A DNA stretch of 53,011 nt from Lentimicrobiaceae bacterium (GCA_015061365.1 SUWS01000013.1:1-53011); one strand, 5' to 3'. Shown: positions 25,327 to 35,778, counted from the first letter of the stretch. Notes: generated from the sequence alone by a model not told the origin. Numbers and translations: made by a program.

Positions 25327-25788
25327 ATGATTACAAAGGAACAGATAACACAATTAGCAAATGAGGCTTTAGACAGCACAGATCGTTTTGTTGTTGATAT
25401 TACGGTCTCGAAAAGCAACGTTATTTTCGTCTATATAGACGCCGACACTTCTGTCACGATAGACCATTGCGTAGAACTGAGCCGTTTCATAGAAAGTCGT
25501 TTGGACAGAGAAATAGAAGATTATGAACTCAGCGTTTCGTCGGCAGGTATCGACTATCCTTTGTTGGTTAACCGTCAGTTCAAGAAGTATGTCGAAAAAG
25601 ATCTTGAGATCTTGCATAACGATGGCGTGAAGAAAATCTATAAGTTACTTTCGTATAATGAAGAAAAGATAGAGGTTCAAGAGGCAGCCATCAAGATGTT
25701 AGGTAAGTTGAAAAAGACAAAATACGGCGAAACTGTTGAACTTCAGCTGAAAGATATTAAAGAAATTAAACCATACATTAACTTTTAA
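25327..25788 (+). CDS. rimP: Ribosome maturation factor RimP
   Basis: A 153-residue protein needed for assembly of the 30S subunit. It has the two-domain RimP layout, with the domain junction motif SVSSAGIDYPL near residues 73-83 where most homologues have SSPGLDRPL. The C-terminal SH3-like barrel follows. Its place directly before nusA and infB is the conserved bacterial order. It lies 14 bases after a terminator without its own visible promoter, so it may be expressed by read-through from the tRNA promoter. Confidence 0.95.
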   Translation: MITKEQITQLANEALDSTDRFVVDITVSKSNVIFVYIDADTSVTIDHCVELSRFIESRLDREIEDYELSVSSAGIDYPLLVNRQFKKYVEKDLEILHNDGVKKIYKLLSYNEEKIEVQEAAIKMLGKLKKTKYGETVELQLKDIKEIKPYINF

Positions 25789-25802
25789 GTTTTAGTAATC
25801 AC

Positions 25803-27056
25803 ATGGAAATATCAAACTTAATCGACACCTTTTCTGAATTTAAAGAATTCAAGAACATCGACCGCGAAGCTATGATGCACATTATAAAGGATGTGTTCAT
25901 GGCAATGCTCGCAAAAAAACATGGTAGCAACGAGAATTTCGAAATCGTTGTAAATACCGATAAAGGTGTTCTCGAAATATATCACAATCGTATCATCGTC
26001 GAAGATGGCGAAGTGGAAGATCCGTTGGCGGAGATTTCGTATTCTGATGCAATTAAGATTGAACCTGACTTCGAAGTGGGAGAAGAGGTTGGTGAAGTTG
26101 TAGATATCAACTCTTTCGGAAGAAGAGAGATCTTGGCGATACGTCAGAACCTACAGACTAAGGTCATGGAGTTTGAGAAAGAGAATATCTTCCTGAAATA
26201 TAAGGATAAAGTCGGTGAGATTATCACAGCCGAGGTGTCACAGGTGTGGCGTAAGGAAATGTATGTCGTCGATGAAGACGGCATAGAATTGCTACTCCCT
26301 CGTCAGGAACAGATCCCTTCTGATAGTTATAAAAAAGGCGATAACATCAAAGCTATCGTCAAGAGCGTGGAAAGTAAGAACGGTTCTCCAGTCATCATCT
26401 TGTCGAGAACATCGGAGATTTTCCTCCAACGTCTGTTCGAGATGGAAGTTCCTGAAGTTTACGACGGTCTGATTACCATCCGTAAAATAGTTAGAGAACC
26501 AGGTCAGAGAGCTAAGATTGCCGTCGAGTCGTATGACGAACGTATTGATCCAGTTGGAGCCTGCGTCGGAATGAAAGGCTCACGTATTCACGGCATCGTG
26601 AGAGAACTGCGTAATGAAAATATCGATGTCATCAATTATACAACTAAGGCAGACTTGTTTATCACAAGAGCTTTGAGTCCAGCTAAGATTTCTTCTATCG
26701 TTATCGATGAAGTGAAGAAAGTAGCTGAAGTATATATGGAAAACGACCAGGTCAGCCTCGCTATCGGTAAGGGCGGCTATAACATCAAATTAGCAGGTAA
26801 ACTCACAGGCTACGAGATAGATGTATACCGTAATACTGAAGAATCAGAAATGGAAGACGACGTCGACCTCAAAGAATTCGTCGATGAAATCGATGAATGG
26901 ATCATCGACTCTCTCAGAAATATGGGTTGCGACACGGCTAAATCCGTATTGGCATACACACCGGAAGAAATCGCTACACGTGCCGATTTGGAAATTGAGA
27001 CAGTATATGAAGTCATAGAGATACTCCAAGCAGAGTTCGAAGATGACGATCAATAA
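25803..27056 (+). CDS. nusA: Transcription termination/antitermination factor NusA
   Basis: NusA binds RNA polymerase and modulates pausing, termination and antitermination. The 417 residues show the N-terminal polymerase-binding domain (1-130), the S1 domain (about 136-203) and two KH domains (DPVGACVGMKGSRI near 248 and LAIGKGGYNIKLA near 320). A short acidic C-terminal helical domain ends in FEDDDQ. It follows rimP by 14 bp and precedes infB by 41 bp. Confidence 0.97.
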   Translation: MEISNLIDTFSEFKEFKNIDREAMMHIIKDVFMAMLAKKHGSNENFEIVVNTDKGVLEIYHNRIIVEDGEVEDPLAEISYSDAIKIEPDFEVGEEVGEVVDINSFGRREILAIRQNLQTKVMEFEKENIFLKYKDKVGEIITAEVSQVWRKEMYVVDEDGIELLLPRQEQIPSDSYKKGDNIKAIVKSVESKNGSPVIILSRTSEIFLQRLFEMEVPEVYDGLITIRKIVREPGQRAKIAVESYDERIDPVGACVGMKGSRIHGIVRELRNENIDVINYTTKADLFITRALSPAKISSIVIDEVKKVAEVYMENDQVSLAIGKGGYNIKLAGKLTGYEIDVYRNTEESEMEDDVDLKEFVDEIDEWIIDSLRNMGCDTAKSVLAYTPEEIATRADLEIETVYEVIEILQAEFEDDDQ

Positions 27057-27097
27057 ATATCAGAAACATTAAAAATTATTAACTTTAAAAATACTAT

Positions 27098-30000
27098 ATG
27101 TCCGGAGATTCAAATAAAAGTATAAGATTATCGAAAGCAGCCATCGAATTCAACGTGGGAAGGGATGACATTGTTGATTTCCTTGGGAAAAAAGGTTATA
27201 AATTGGATTCGTCGCCTAATACAAAACTTAACGGCGAGATGTATGCTCTTCTCGTCGAAAAATATAAAGGCGACAAGGAAGTGAAGAAAAACGCCGACCA
27301 ACTCGGCAATTTCAGCTATAAGGGTAAGAGTATCACCGTCGATAACACCATCAATAATCAAGATGATTATGACGATGAAGATGATGTTTTAGATGTCAGA
27401 GCTACAAGTAATCAGAGTCTCCGTAGTGCATCGACACAAGAAGTCAAGAAAGAAGAACCTAAAGTTGAAGTTAAACCTGAGGCCGTACAGGAACCTAAGG
27501 TGGAAGCTAAACCTGAACCCGTAACAGAGGTGAAGACCGAGACCGTTGCAGCTGAAGAGCCTGCTGTAGTATCGGAACCTAAAAGCGAGATTAAGGAAGA
27601 GGTGAAACCTGCTGCTCCATCCGAGCCTAAGGTGGTGACAGAGAAAACTGAAACAGTTGGGACGACAACGACTGAACCTAAGACTGAAGTTAAGAAAGAA
27701 CCTAAGACTCAACCAGAGATAAAAGATAATAAGGATAATTCGGACAAGAAAAATAATGGCGGAATACAACTGACCGTAGTGGGAAAAATTCCGTTGGAAG
27801 AAAAGAAATCTAAGGACAAGAAAGATAAGAAGAATAAGAAGTCGAGTGACAACAGACACCAGACTGCCGAAAAAGGTCAGAAACAAAGTCAGCAACCTGT
27901 GGCGAAGCCTCAACAGCCTGCAGCTAAGGTGCAGCAGCCTGCAACGAACAACCAGCAGTCAAAGGTTAACACTCAACCTCAAAGTCAGAGCCAGTCTCAG
28001 ACTCAGACTGAATCAAAACCAGTTAACTTCATCCCTACACAATTCAAGAAGTTGGAAGGTCCTAAGATTATTGACAAGATTGAACTTCCTTCAGAACGTA
28101 AGCCTAAGGCGAAACAACCGGTAGCTTCATCGGGCGATGACGTGAAGACACTTGGCAATAAGGATAAAAAGAAAAAGCGTAAACGCATCGGCACAGAAGG
28201 CAACGCCAATAACAATGCAGGCGACGCTAACAAAAATGCTAACGCCAACGCTAATAATAAGAATAAGGACAATAAAAATAACAACGCTTCTAATAAGCAT
28301 AATAACGAGAAACGTAAGAACGATAAGTTTAAGAAACCATTAAAACCGGCTGTAGAAGAGAAAGTCGAACTTACAGACGAAGAAATCCAAAAGCAAATTA
28401 AGGAGACTTTGGCTCGTTTGTCGCCTCTCGGTAAATCGAAGACATCAAAGCATCGTCGTGAGAAACGTCATAATATCGCTAATGAATTGGAGGAGGAAAG
28501 ACTTCATGAATTAGAAGAAAAGAAAATTCTTAAGGTCACTGAGTTTGTTACAGCAAACGAATTGGCTAACATGATGAATATCCCTGTTACTAAGGTTATC
28601 TCAACATGTATGAGTTTAGGCGTTTTCGTATCTATCAACCAACGTCTCGATGCCGAAATCCTTACTTTAGTAGCAGAAGAATTTGGTTTCAAAGTTGAAT
28701 TTATCAGTATCGATGTTCAGGAAGCTTTGGCAAGTAACGACGAGGAAGACAATCCTGAAGACTTGATTCCAAGAGCTCCTATTGTAACGGTGATGGGTCA
28801 CGTCGACCATGGTAAGACAAAGCTCTTAGACAGTATCCGTAACGCAAACGTAGCGGCAGGTGAGGCCGGTGGTATCACACAACATATCGGTGCATACGAG
28901 GTGACTACTGCATCTGGAAAGAAGATCTCGTTCTTGGATACTCCAGGTCACGAGGCGTTTACAGCTATGCGTGCTCGTGGAGCCAGCTTGACCGACGTCG
29001 CCATTATCGTGATAGCGGCCGACGATAGTGTCATGCCTCAGACTATTGAAGCTATCAACCATGCCCAGGCAGCTAACGTACCTATCGTCTTCGCAATAAA
29101 TAAGATTGATAAACCTACAGCTAACGTACAGAAAATCTATCAGGAACTGTCGCAGATGAATATCCTTGTCGAAGAGTGGGGCGGAAAATATCAGTCACAA
29201 GAAATCTCCGCAAAACAAGGTCTTAATGTCGACAAACTCTTGGATAAGGTCTTGTTGGAAGCTGAGTTCTTAGACCTTCAGGCAAACCCTAAGAAAGCAG
29301 CAAAAGGAACAATCATAGAATCGGCGTTGGATAAAGGTCGTGGCTATGTCGCTAAGATCATGGTTCAGGATGGAACACTGAAAGTAGGCGATATGGTTCT
29401 CGCAGGTACTACATACGGTAAGGTCAAAGCTATGTTCAACGAACAAAATAAGGCTGTTAAATCGGCAGGTCCGTCAACACCGGTTCTTATGTTGGGATTG
29501 AATGGAGCACCGCAGGCTGGCGATAACTTCAGTGTCTTCGACGACGAGAAAGAAGTGAAATCCATCGTGTCACGTCGTCAGCAATTACAAAGAGAACAAG
29601 GCTTACGTACTCAGAAACATATCACCTTGGATGAAATCGGAAGACGTATCGCTATCGGCGACTTCAAAGAACTCAACATTATCGTTAAGGCTGACGTCGA
29701 CGGTTCGTCGGAAGCATTGGCAGATTCATTGTTGAAGCTGTCGACACCTGAAGTACAGGTCAACGTTATCCATAAATCGGTTGGAGCTATCAGCGAATCC
29801 GACATCTTGTTGGCTTCGGCATCTAACGCTATCATCGTCGGTTTCAACGTTCGTCCTACATTGCAAGCTCGCCGTCTCGCCGAGAAAGAAGAAATCGACA
29901 TCCGTCTGTATTCAATCATCTATACAGCTATCGAAGAAATCAAGTCGGCTATCGAAGGTATGTTGGCTCCTGAAATCGAAGAGGTCGTCACATGTAATAT

Positions 30001-30280
30001 CGAGATCAGAGAAGTGTTCAATATCAGTAAGGTCGGACGTATCGCAGGTTGTATGGTGCTCGACGGTAAGGTGAACCGTCAGACTAAGATCCGTATCATC
30101 AGAGACGGAATCGTGGTCCATACAGGTTCCCTCGGTTCTTTGAAACGTTACAAAGACGATGTCAAGGAAGTGAGCGCAGGTTTCGAATGCGGATTGAATA
30201 TCGACGGTTATAATGATATTAAAGTCGGTGACATTATCGAAGGATATACTATTAAGGAAATAAGTAGAAAACTACAATAA
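27098..30280 (+). CDS. infB: Translation initiation factor IF-2
   Basis: This GTPase places initiator tRNA on the 30S subunit. At 1060 residues it is long because of a low-complexity linker from about 75 to 450, rich in Lys, Glu, Gln, Pro and Asn with repeated [12 protein letters not shown] words. A conserved IF2_N helical domain lies near 475-530. The G domain has GHVDHGKT at 567-574, DTPGH at 614-618 and NKID at 668-671. Domains II to IV follow. It is the last gene of the rimP-nusA-infB operon and ends before a clear terminator. Confidence 0.97.
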   Translation: MSGDSNKSIRLSKAAIEFNVGRDDIVDFLGKKGYKLDSSPNTKLNGEMYALLVEKYKGDKEVKKNADQLGNFSYKGKSITVDNTINNQDDYDDEDDVLDVRATSNQSLRSASTQEVKKEEPKVEVKPEAVQEPKVEAKPEPVTEVKTETVAAEEPAVVSEPKSEIKEEVKPAAPSEPKVVTEKTETVGTTTTEPKTEVKKEPKTQPEIKDNKDNSDKKNNGGIQLTVVGKIPLEEKKSKDKKDKKNKKSSDNRHQTAEKGQKQSQQPVAKPQQPAAKVQQPATNNQQSKVNTQPQSQSQSQTQTESKPVNFIPTQFKKLEGPKIIDKIELPSERKPKAKQPVASSGDDVKTLGNKDKKKKRKRIGTEGNANNNAGDANKNANANANNKNKDNKNNNASNKHNNEKRKNDKFKKPLKPAVEEKVELTDEEIQKQIKETLARLSPLGKSKTSKHRREKRHNIANELEEERLHELEEKKILKVTEFVTANELANMMNIPVTKVISTCMSLGVFVSINQRLDAEILTLVAEEFGFKVEFISIDVQEALASNDEEDNPEDLIPRAPIVTVMGHVDHGKTKLLDSIRNANVAAGEAGGITQHIGAYEVTTASGKKISFLDTPGHEAFTAMRARGASLTDVAIIVIAADDSVMPQTIEAINHAQAANVPIVFAINKIDKPTANVQKIYQELSQMNILVEEWGGKYQSQEISAKQGLNVDKLLDKVLLEAEFLDLQANPKKAAKGTIIESALDKGRGYVAKIMVQDGTLKVGDMVLAGTTYGKVKAMFNEQNKAVKSAGPSTPVLMLGLNGAPQAGDNFSVFDDEKEVKSIVSRRQQLQREQGLRTQKHITLDEIGRRIAIGDFKELNIIVKADVDGSSEALADSLLKLSTPEVQVNVIHKSVGAISESDILLASASNAIIVGFNVRPTLQARRLAEKEEIDIRLYSIIYTAIEEIKSAIEGMLAPEIEEVVTCNIEIREVFNISKVGRIAGCMVLDGKVNRQTKIRIIRDGIVVHTGSLGSLKRYKDDVKEVSAGFECGLNIDGYNDIKVGDIIEGYTIKEISRKLQ

Positions 30281-30310
30281 TAGTCAATCTATACTTTGAC
30301 TGTGAAGATG

Positions 30311-30351
30311 TAAAAAGGTCGTTTCAATTGTTTGAGACGACTTTTTTTTTT
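30311..30351 (+). terminator. Terminator after infB
   Basis: Arms GTCGTTTCA (30318-30326) and TGAGACGAC (30333-30341) form a stem with G-U pairing, followed by ten T. The rest of 30352-30470 is AT-rich with no gene. Confidence 0.85.
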
Positions 30352-30476
30352 GAACTATAAAAGAGTTGTTAAAAATTATTAAGAATATATTCATGAATTA
30401 ATTAAGAATTCGAAAAATATATGAAATTCACTAATTTTCTTTACGGCAAATGAATAATGATATAATTTTATTTATA

Positions 30477-30484
30477 TAACTTTG
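30477..30484 (+). promoter_or_regulatory. -7 element for the dprA unit
   Basis: TAACTTTG, with a predicted start near 30491, about 24 nt before a small leader ORF. Confidence 0.6.
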
Positions 30485-30514
30485 CGGATGATTAAAAACC
30501 TAAAGTTAAAATTT

Positions 30515-30607
30515 ATGAAAGATGATTGTTGTATGTTTATCCATAGAAATAAAACGCAAGATGATAAGTTTCGCCATCGTATGATAATTCTGGATTATTC
30601 ATTATGA
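30515..30607 (+). CDS. 30-residue leader ORF overlapping the dprA start
   Basis: ATG at 30515 opens a 30-codon frame (MKDDCCMFIHRNKTQDDKFR, then ten more residues ending in DYSL). Its stop overlaps the dprA start in the sequence ATGA at 30604-30607. It lies entirely between the promoter and dprA. No family is recognised and it is basic with two adjacent Cys. The overlap suggests translational coupling. Whether the peptide itself matters cannot be told from the sequence. Confidence 0.45.
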   Translation: MKDDCCMFIHRNKTQDDKFRHRMIILDYSL

Positions 30608-31704
30608 ATCATGAATTGTTATATGAGGTGGCATTGACGTTGATTCCTGGTATTGGTGATGTCAATGCGAAAAAACTGATTGCGTATTGTGGAGGTGCGG
30701 AGGCTGTCTTTGAAGAGAAGAGAAAGAATCTGCTGAACATTCCTGGCATAGGGGAGAGGACGGTGGAATCTATCGTTTCGCAAAATGTTTTACAACGAGC
30801 GGAACGGGAACTAAACTTCGCCGACAGAAACGGAATACGAATATTGTATTATCTGAACTCAGATTATCCAAGACGCCTTCAACATTGTTATGATAGTCCC
30901 GTGATAATATATTGTAAGGGATATACAGATTTGAATGTCGAGAAGATAGTAGGCGTTGTTGGAACACGTAACGTGACGGATTATGGAAAGACTCTTACAG
31001 AGAAACTGATTCAAGATCTCGTCGATGATGATGTGCTTGTCGTCAGTGGATTAGCGTATGGCGTTGATACCTGTGCGCATAAGGCGGCTCTGAAAAATAA
31101 TTTGACGACTGCTGCTGTACTTGCTCATGGATTTCAGACTATTTATCCTTCGGCGAATGCTTCTCTTTCTCGCAAGATGATCGAAAGCGGGGGATGCTTG
31201 TTGACGGAACATATTAGCGGGACGGAGCCTGATAAGGAAAACTTTCCTAAAAGAAACAGGATAGTATCCGGAATGATAGATTGTCTCGTGGTAGTAGAAA
31301 GCGCAGCTAAAGGTGGCGCGCTCATCACGGCGGAGATAGCGAATAACTACGATAGGGAAGTCTTCGCTTTTCCGGGTAGAATCGGCGATACTTATAGCGA
31401 AGGATGTAATAAGATTATCAAAACAAATAAAGCAAACTTATTAACTGACGTCGATGACCTGCGTTATATAATGCGATGGAACGATGATCGAAAGATACAG
31501 CCTAAGCAAATGCGTATGTTCAGGGAATTCAATCAGGAAGAACAGAAAGTGATGGATGTCTTCGGCGACGACAATATAGTTTATCTCGATAAAATAATTA
31601 CTGATACTATGTTGTCTCCTACTAAAATAGCGTCGGTTCTGCTTTCTTTGGAGTTTGATGGGATTTTAGCGGCATTGCCTGGAAAACGTTATCAAAAGTT
31701 GTGA
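30604..31704 (+). CDS. dprA: DNA-processing protein DprA
   Basis: DprA binds incoming single-stranded DNA in natural transformation and loads RecA. In the 366 residues an N-terminal helix-hairpin-helix region (LIPGIGDVNAKKL, NIPGIGERTV, up to about 65) precedes the Rossmann-like DprA core. The core shows VGVVGTRNVTDYG, VSGLAYGVDTCAHKAAL and FPKRNRIVSGM. A C-terminal winged-helix domain spans about 300-366. It starts inside the stop of the 30-codon leader ORF, and rsgA follows with its own promoter. Confidence 0.95.
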   Translation: MNHELLYEVALTLIPGIGDVNAKKLIAYCGGAEAVFEEKRKNLLNIPGIGERTVESIVSQNVLQRAERELNFADRNGIRILYYLNSDYPRRLQHCYDSPVIIYCKGYTDLNVEKIVGVVGTRNVTDYGKTLTEKLIQDLVDDDVLVVSGLAYGVDTCAHKAALKNNLTTAAVLAHGFQTIYPSANASLSRKMIESGGCLLTEHISGTEPDKENFPKRNRIVSGMIDCLVVVESAAKGGALITAEIANNYDREVFAFPGRIGDTYSEGCNKIIKTNKANLLTDVDDLRYIMRWNDDRKIQPKQMRMFREFNQEEQKVMDVFGDDNIVYLDKIITDTMLSPTKIASVLLSLEFDGILAALPGKRYQKL

Positions 31705-31722
31705 TGATACGATATTTATTTG

Positions 31723-31730
31723 TACATTTG
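31723..31730 (+). promoter_or_regulatory. -7 element of rsgA
   Basis: TACATTTG with TTG about 21 bp upstream at 31699-31701. The predicted start near 31737 lies after the in-frame ATG at 31720, which is therefore not used. Confidence 0.6.
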
Positions 31731-31746
31731 CAACAAATTAACATCA

Positions 31747-32655
31747 ATGCAAGAAGGTGTCGTAATTAAGTCAACAGGAAGTTGGTACGAAGTGAGAAAT
31801 GACAGCGGCGAGGTGGTGCTTTGCCGTCTTAGAGGAAAGATTCGTCTCGATGGAATAAGGACGACAAATCCGATTTCTGTCGGTGATAAGGTGTTATACG
31901 AAAAGGAAAATAACAAAGACACTTGCGTTATCAACAAGATCTTGCCGCGTCATAACGTGATCGTCAGAAAATCAGTAAATCTGTCGAAAGCGTCACATAT
32001 AATAGCGTCGAATATCGACCAGGCTATATTGGTGGCTACCATAGCTCAGCCAAGAACATCTACAGGTTTCATCGACAGATTCTTGGTCACGGCTGAGGCT
32101 TATCACATTCCTACAACTATAGTCTTCAACAAATGTGACCTATATGACGAGGAACAGATGTCACAGGCAGAGGAACTTATTTCGACTTTTGAAGACATAG
32201 GCTACAAATCCTTTATGATTTCAGCGAAAACCGGCTACCGATGTGACGAACTGAAAGAGATAATGAAGGATAAAGTAAGTCTTTTCTCGGGACATTCAGG
32301 TGTGGGAAAGTCGGCTCTCGTCAATCGTCTCGACCCTAACCTCAACGTTCGTGTCGGCGAGATCTCTGATGTTCATGAAAAAGGAAAACATACGACTACA
32401 TTCTCACAGATGTTCCCTCTCTCTTTCGGAGGTTATATAATAGATTCTCCGGGAATTAAGGAGTTCGGACTTTATGACATGGAAAAAGAGACGCTCGCCC
32501 AGCGTTTCCCGGAAATGAGAAACCTCATGCATGAATGTAAGTTCTCTAATTGTACGCACCTTCATGAACCGCATTGCGCAATTAAAGACGCCGTGGAAAA
32601 TAATGTCATAGCTGATTGGCGTTATAACGATTATTGTAGTATGATGGAAGATTGA
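31747..32655 (+). CDS. rsgA: Ribosome small-subunit GTPase RsgA
   Basis: A circularly permuted GTPase that checks late 30S maturation. The 302 residues have an OB-fold (1-70), then the motifs in permuted order: NKCD at 128-131 (G4), GHSGVGKS at 182-189 (G1) and DSPG at 233-236 (G3). A zinc knuckle, CKFSNCTHLHEPHC, follows. The start at 31747 is chosen because the promoter -7 element overlaps the possible start at 31720. The next gene starts three bases after its stop. Confidence 0.95.
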   Translation: MQEGVVIKSTGSWYEVRNDSGEVVLCRLRGKIRLDGIRTTNPISVGDKVLYEKENNKDTCVINKILPRHNVIVRKSVNLSKASHIIASNIDQAILVATIAQPRTSTGFIDRFLVTAEAYHIPTTIVFNKCDLYDEEQMSQAEELISTFEDIGYKSFMISAKTGYRCDELKEIMKDKVSLFSGHSGVGKSALVNRLDPNLNVRVGEISDVHEKGKHTTTFSQMFPLSFGGYIIDSPGIKEFGLYDMEKETLAQRFPEMRNLMHECKFSNCTHLHEPHCAIKDAVENNVIADWRYNDYCSMMED

Positions 32656-32658
32656 TTT

Positions 32659-34044
32659 ATGAAACGATTCTTTTCATTATTGTTGATAATATTTCCATTA
32701 TTCATTAATGCCCAGCAAGAGACATCATCATACATCATTGTTTCCGATATTGTCATTGAAGGAAATAACATCACTAAGACACCTATAATTCTTAAAGAAC
32801 TTACCTTTTCGAGAGGCGATACGATAAGCATATCCGAATGGGAGAAGGAACTGCGTTTAAGCCGGGAGAATATTCAAAATACGACCTTGTTTAACTTTGT
32901 TGACGTTGAATGTATCAATGATGAAAACTCTCCGGATAATATAGAAGTTAAAGTGAAGGTGACGGAGAGGTGGTACTTGTGGGTCTATCCATATATATCT
33001 TACGCTGATAGGAATATTAACTCCTGGTATGAGGCTGATGATCTGAGACGTTTCAGTTATGGATTCGATTTGGAACACCGTAACTTTATGGGTTTGAAAC
33101 ATTCGGTGAGACTTACTTGTATCGCGGGATATAACCAAAATTATGGATTGACATACGATATACCTTATATTTTCAAGAAATACAATTTCGGATTGAAAGC
33201 CGGTGTGGCGTATAAGAGAGATAAGGAAGTGGCGTATATCACGAAAAATAATAAGATTACATATTACAATGGCGGAGAAGAATTTGCCAAGCAGACCGCT
33301 GGTTTATTCGTCGAACCATATTACCGATTCGGACACAGAAATAAGTTGTTCTTGAATATAAGTTATAACGACACTTATTTCCATGATACACTCTCAACTC
33401 TGAATCCCGACTTCGTGAAGCATCTTCAATATTTCAGCTTGTTAATGACTTTTAAGAATGACTATCGCGACGAACAGAATTATCCTTTGAGCGGTCATTA
33501 TTTTGAACTTATGTTGGAGAAGATCGGATTGGGAGTTTTTGAGACAAGCCCCGATGTCTTCTATGGAAAGATTACGGCCGACTGGTATCAACCGATAAAG
33601 GGACGCTGGTATTGGGCGTCGAATCTTACAGTTAAGATGTCGGATGATTACGACGCACCTTATTTCATGAATCAAGGTCTCGGCTATAAAAACGATTATG
33701 TGAGGACGTATGAGTTGTATGTCGTCGATGCTATGAATTTCGCCTTGATGAAGAACAATCTGAAATTCGCGATCTTGAATCCCGTGACGAGGTATCTGCC
33801 TCTTATAAAAAATGAACGTTTCGGTAAGATACATTTCGCCTTGTACGCTAATCTGTTTTTCGATTGTGCGTATTCTTGGAAAATACCAAAAGAAACATCC
33901 TCTTATCTCGATAATAAGTTTATCTTCGGAACAGGAATAGGAATAGATTTCGTTACATATTACGATAAAGTGATTCGTTTTGAATACGGAGTAAATGATA
34001 TGGGGGAGACTGGTCTGTTTATTCATTTTGTGGCACCAATATAA
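32659..34044 (+). CDS. Omp85/BamA-like outer-membrane protein, short
   Basis: A 461-residue outer-membrane protein with a signal peptide (MKRFFSLLLIIFPLFINAQ). One POTRA-like domain (about 25-105: ISDIVIEGNNITK, RELTFSRGD, VKVKVTERW) precedes a barrel of the surface-antigen type to the C-terminus. It is smaller than the true BamA encoded downstream in the same unit. It is linked to rsgA by three bases and to nadK by one or ten. Its role is unknown. Related short Omp85 proteins are common in Bacteroidota. Confidence 0.75.
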   Translation: MKRFFSLLLIIFPLFINAQQETSSYIIVSDIVIEGNNITKTPIILKELTFSRGDTISISEWEKELRLSRENIQNTTLFNFVDVECINDENSPDNIEVKVKVTERWYLWVYPYISYADRNINSWYEADDLRRFSYGFDLEHRNFMGLKHSVRLTCIAGYNQNYGLTYDIPYIFKKYNFGLKAGVAYKRDKEVAYITKNNKITYYNGGEEFAKQTAGLFVEPYYRFGHRNKLFLNISYNDTYFHDTLSTLNPDFVKHLQYFSLLMTFKNDYRDEQNYPLSGHYFELMLEKIGLGVFETSPDVFYGKITADWYQPIKGRWYWASNLTVKMSDDYDAPYFMNQGLGYKNDYVRTYELYVVDAMNFALMKNNLKFAILNPVTRYLPLIKNERFGKIHFALYANLFFDCAYSWKIPKETSSYLDNKFIFGTGIGIDFVTYYDKVIRFEYGVNDMGETGLFIHFVAPI

Positions 34045-34054
34045 CATGATATTT

Positions 34055-34933
34055 ATGAGAGTAGGATTTTATGGAAAAGCCTTCGGGCCTGATTATAATA
34101 AACTTATGAGAGATGTCGTCCGACTTCTTAAGGAGGCGTCGGTTGATATTGTGATATATGAACCGTTCTGTAACGACATAAAGTCATGCCTTGATGAGAA
34201 TTATGAGTTCGAGTTGTTCAATAATCATGATGAGATAAGAAATAATATCGATATGCTTTTTTCTTTTGGAGGTGACGGAACTATCTTAGATTCAGTTCCT
34301 CTGATAAGAGACAGCGGCATTCCTGTCTTGGGAATTAACACGGGAACCTTAGGTTTTTTGGCAAGTGTTTCGCCGCAATATTCGAGTGATGCTGTAAAAA
34401 ATATAATTTCGGGAAATTACATGACCGAGCAACGCTCCTTAATACAAATTAAGGATGACGACAATGTCTTCAATGGAATTAATTATGCCTTGAATGAAAT
34501 AAGTATATGCCGTAAAGATAATGGTTCGCTGATAGTTGTTGAGGTCTATATAGATGATATGCTGCTTAATACGTATTGGGCCGACGGAATCATCTTGGCA
34601 ACACCAACAGGTTCTACCGCCTATTCGATGAGCGTCGGCGGACCGATCATGACACCTAATGCGGATAGTTTTTTGATTACACCTATCGCGGCGCACAATT
34701 TAAGTGTACGTCCTGTCGTTATACCAGACAAAAGCGTGGTGAAAGTTAAGGTAAACGGTAGAAACGATAAGTTCGCCTTAGGGTTGGATTCCCGCATAAT
34801 AACGGCAGACAAATCCTTCGCTATAGAAATAAGAAAAACCGACTTCACTTTCAATATGATAAAGATGCCCGACATGAATTTCTTCGAGACAATAAGGAAG
34901 AAACTTCTCTGGGGTAACGATTTGAGAAATTAA
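34055..34933 (+). CDS. nadK: NAD kinase
   Basis: NAD kinase phosphorylates NAD to NADP with ATP. In the 292 residues the diagnostic GGDGT loop (FSFGGDGTILDS) is followed by INTGTLGFLA. The second conserved block, ATPTGSTAYSMSVGGP, follows near residues 180-195. The start is chosen at 34055 because MRVGFYGK matches the family N-terminus. An ATG at 34046, one base after the preceding stop, would add three residues. The order nadK, DUF6089, uppS, bamA, ompH is typical of Bacteroidota. Confidence 0.94.
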   Translation: MRVGFYGKAFGPDYNKLMRDVVRLLKEASVDIVIYEPFCNDIKSCLDENYEFELFNNHDEIRNNIDMLFSFGGDGTILDSVPLIRDSGIPVLGINTGTLGFLASVSPQYSSDAVKNIISGNYMTEQRSLIQIKDDDNVFNGINYALNEISICRKDNGSLIVVEVYIDDMLLNTYWADGIILATPTGSTAYSMSVGGPIMTPNADSFLITPIAAHNLSVRPVVIPDKSVVKVKVNGRNDKFALGLDSRIITADKSFAIEIRKTDFTFNMIKMPDMNFFETIRKKLLWGNDLRN

Positions 34934-34968
34934 TTAAAAATTAATATAATAAATTAACAAAATAATCG

Positions 34969-34976
34969 TAATTTTG
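34969..34976 (+). promoter_or_regulatory. -7 element upstream of DUF6089-uppS-bamA unit
   Basis: TAATTTTG, with a predicted leader of about 52 nt. It allows the barrel-assembly genes to be expressed apart from rsgA and nadK. Confidence 0.5.
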
Positions 34977-35034
34977 TAGTTTACCATAGTAAACTTCATG
35001 AAGATTGAAAATCAGTAAGTAAAGAAAGTAGTTG

Positions 35035-35772
35035 ATGAAAAGAAGTGTGTTATTAACGGTTTTTCTCCTGTCGGCGATGATGTTTTTTTCGCCAAAGAAA
35101 GTCGATGCTCAGATAATTGAAGTGGGCGTGACGGGAGGATTGTCGTACTACAATGGTGATTTAAATCCAGGAAAACAATTTTATAACAATGGCTTGGCCT
35201 TAGGTGGAGTGCTCAGATATTATGATAATATGCGATGGGCATTTCGTTTTCAGTATTCGAATATGAGCCTGCAAGCTGCTGATGAAACCGGATATTACGC
35301 GCCCGCTAAAGATTCTTTCACATCTAAAGTCAATGATTTTGCTTTATTGGCGGAATTCAATTTCTTTGATTATTGGACGGGCAGCAACAGAGACTTCTTT
35401 ACCCCATACCTGATGCTCGGTTTTTCGGTCTTTAATTACAATTCGACCACAACAGATTTGAACGGAGTCGTGTCTGAGAAAGAGCCGGCGACAAGTTTCT
35501 CTATTCCTTTCGGTCTCGGATTTAAGTATAGTCTTACAAACAGAATAGGTGTCACCTTAGAATGGATGATACACAAGTCGGCGAAAGATAATATTGATGC
35601 AGTGGAAGATAACTTCCATACGGAATATAAACAAGATGGTAGTGAGGAAATAATAAAGCTACCTTTGGCATACAGATGCGACTGGTATAGTATGTTGGGA
35701 TTATCTGTTGTTTATAGATTCAATCTTCCGAAGAAAGCTGATTGCAATTCAGGTATAAAACCACGTAAGTGA
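35035..35772 (+). CDS. DUF6089 outer-membrane beta-barrel protein
   Basis: A 245-residue protein with a signal peptide (MKRSVLLTVFLLSAMMFFSP). The rest has an alternating strand pattern typical of a small barrel (GVTGGLSYYNGDLNPGKQFY, RWAFRFQYS and others), and it corresponds to the DUF6089 family that sits before uppS in many Bacteroidota. The ATG at 35035 is used rather than the in-frame TTG before it. Function is unknown, and its conserved place beside uppS and bamA suggests envelope biogenesis. Confidence 0.8.
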   Translation: MKRSVLLTVFLLSAMMFFSPKKVDAQIIEVGVTGGLSYYNGDLNPGKQFYNNGLALGGVLRYYDNMRWAFRFQYSNMSLQAADETGYYAPAKDSFTSKVNDFALLAEFNFFDYWTGSNRDFFTPYLMLGFSVFNYNSTTTDLNGVVSEKEPATSFSIPFGLGFKYSLTNRIGVTLEWMIHKSAKDNIDAVEDNFHTEYKQDGSEEIIKLPLAYRCDWYSMLGLSVVYRFNLPKKADCNSGIKPRK

Positions 35773-35778
35773 TTTGTT

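Noticed and set aside
27389-27913. 174-codon minus-strand frame inside infB
   Set aside because: It is the antisense of the Lys/Glu-rich linker, which gives Phe/Leu-rich nonsense.
33995-34054. nadK starting inside the Omp85-like gene at 33995
   Set aside because: The extra residues overlap the end of the preceding gene and do not belong to the NAD kinase fold.
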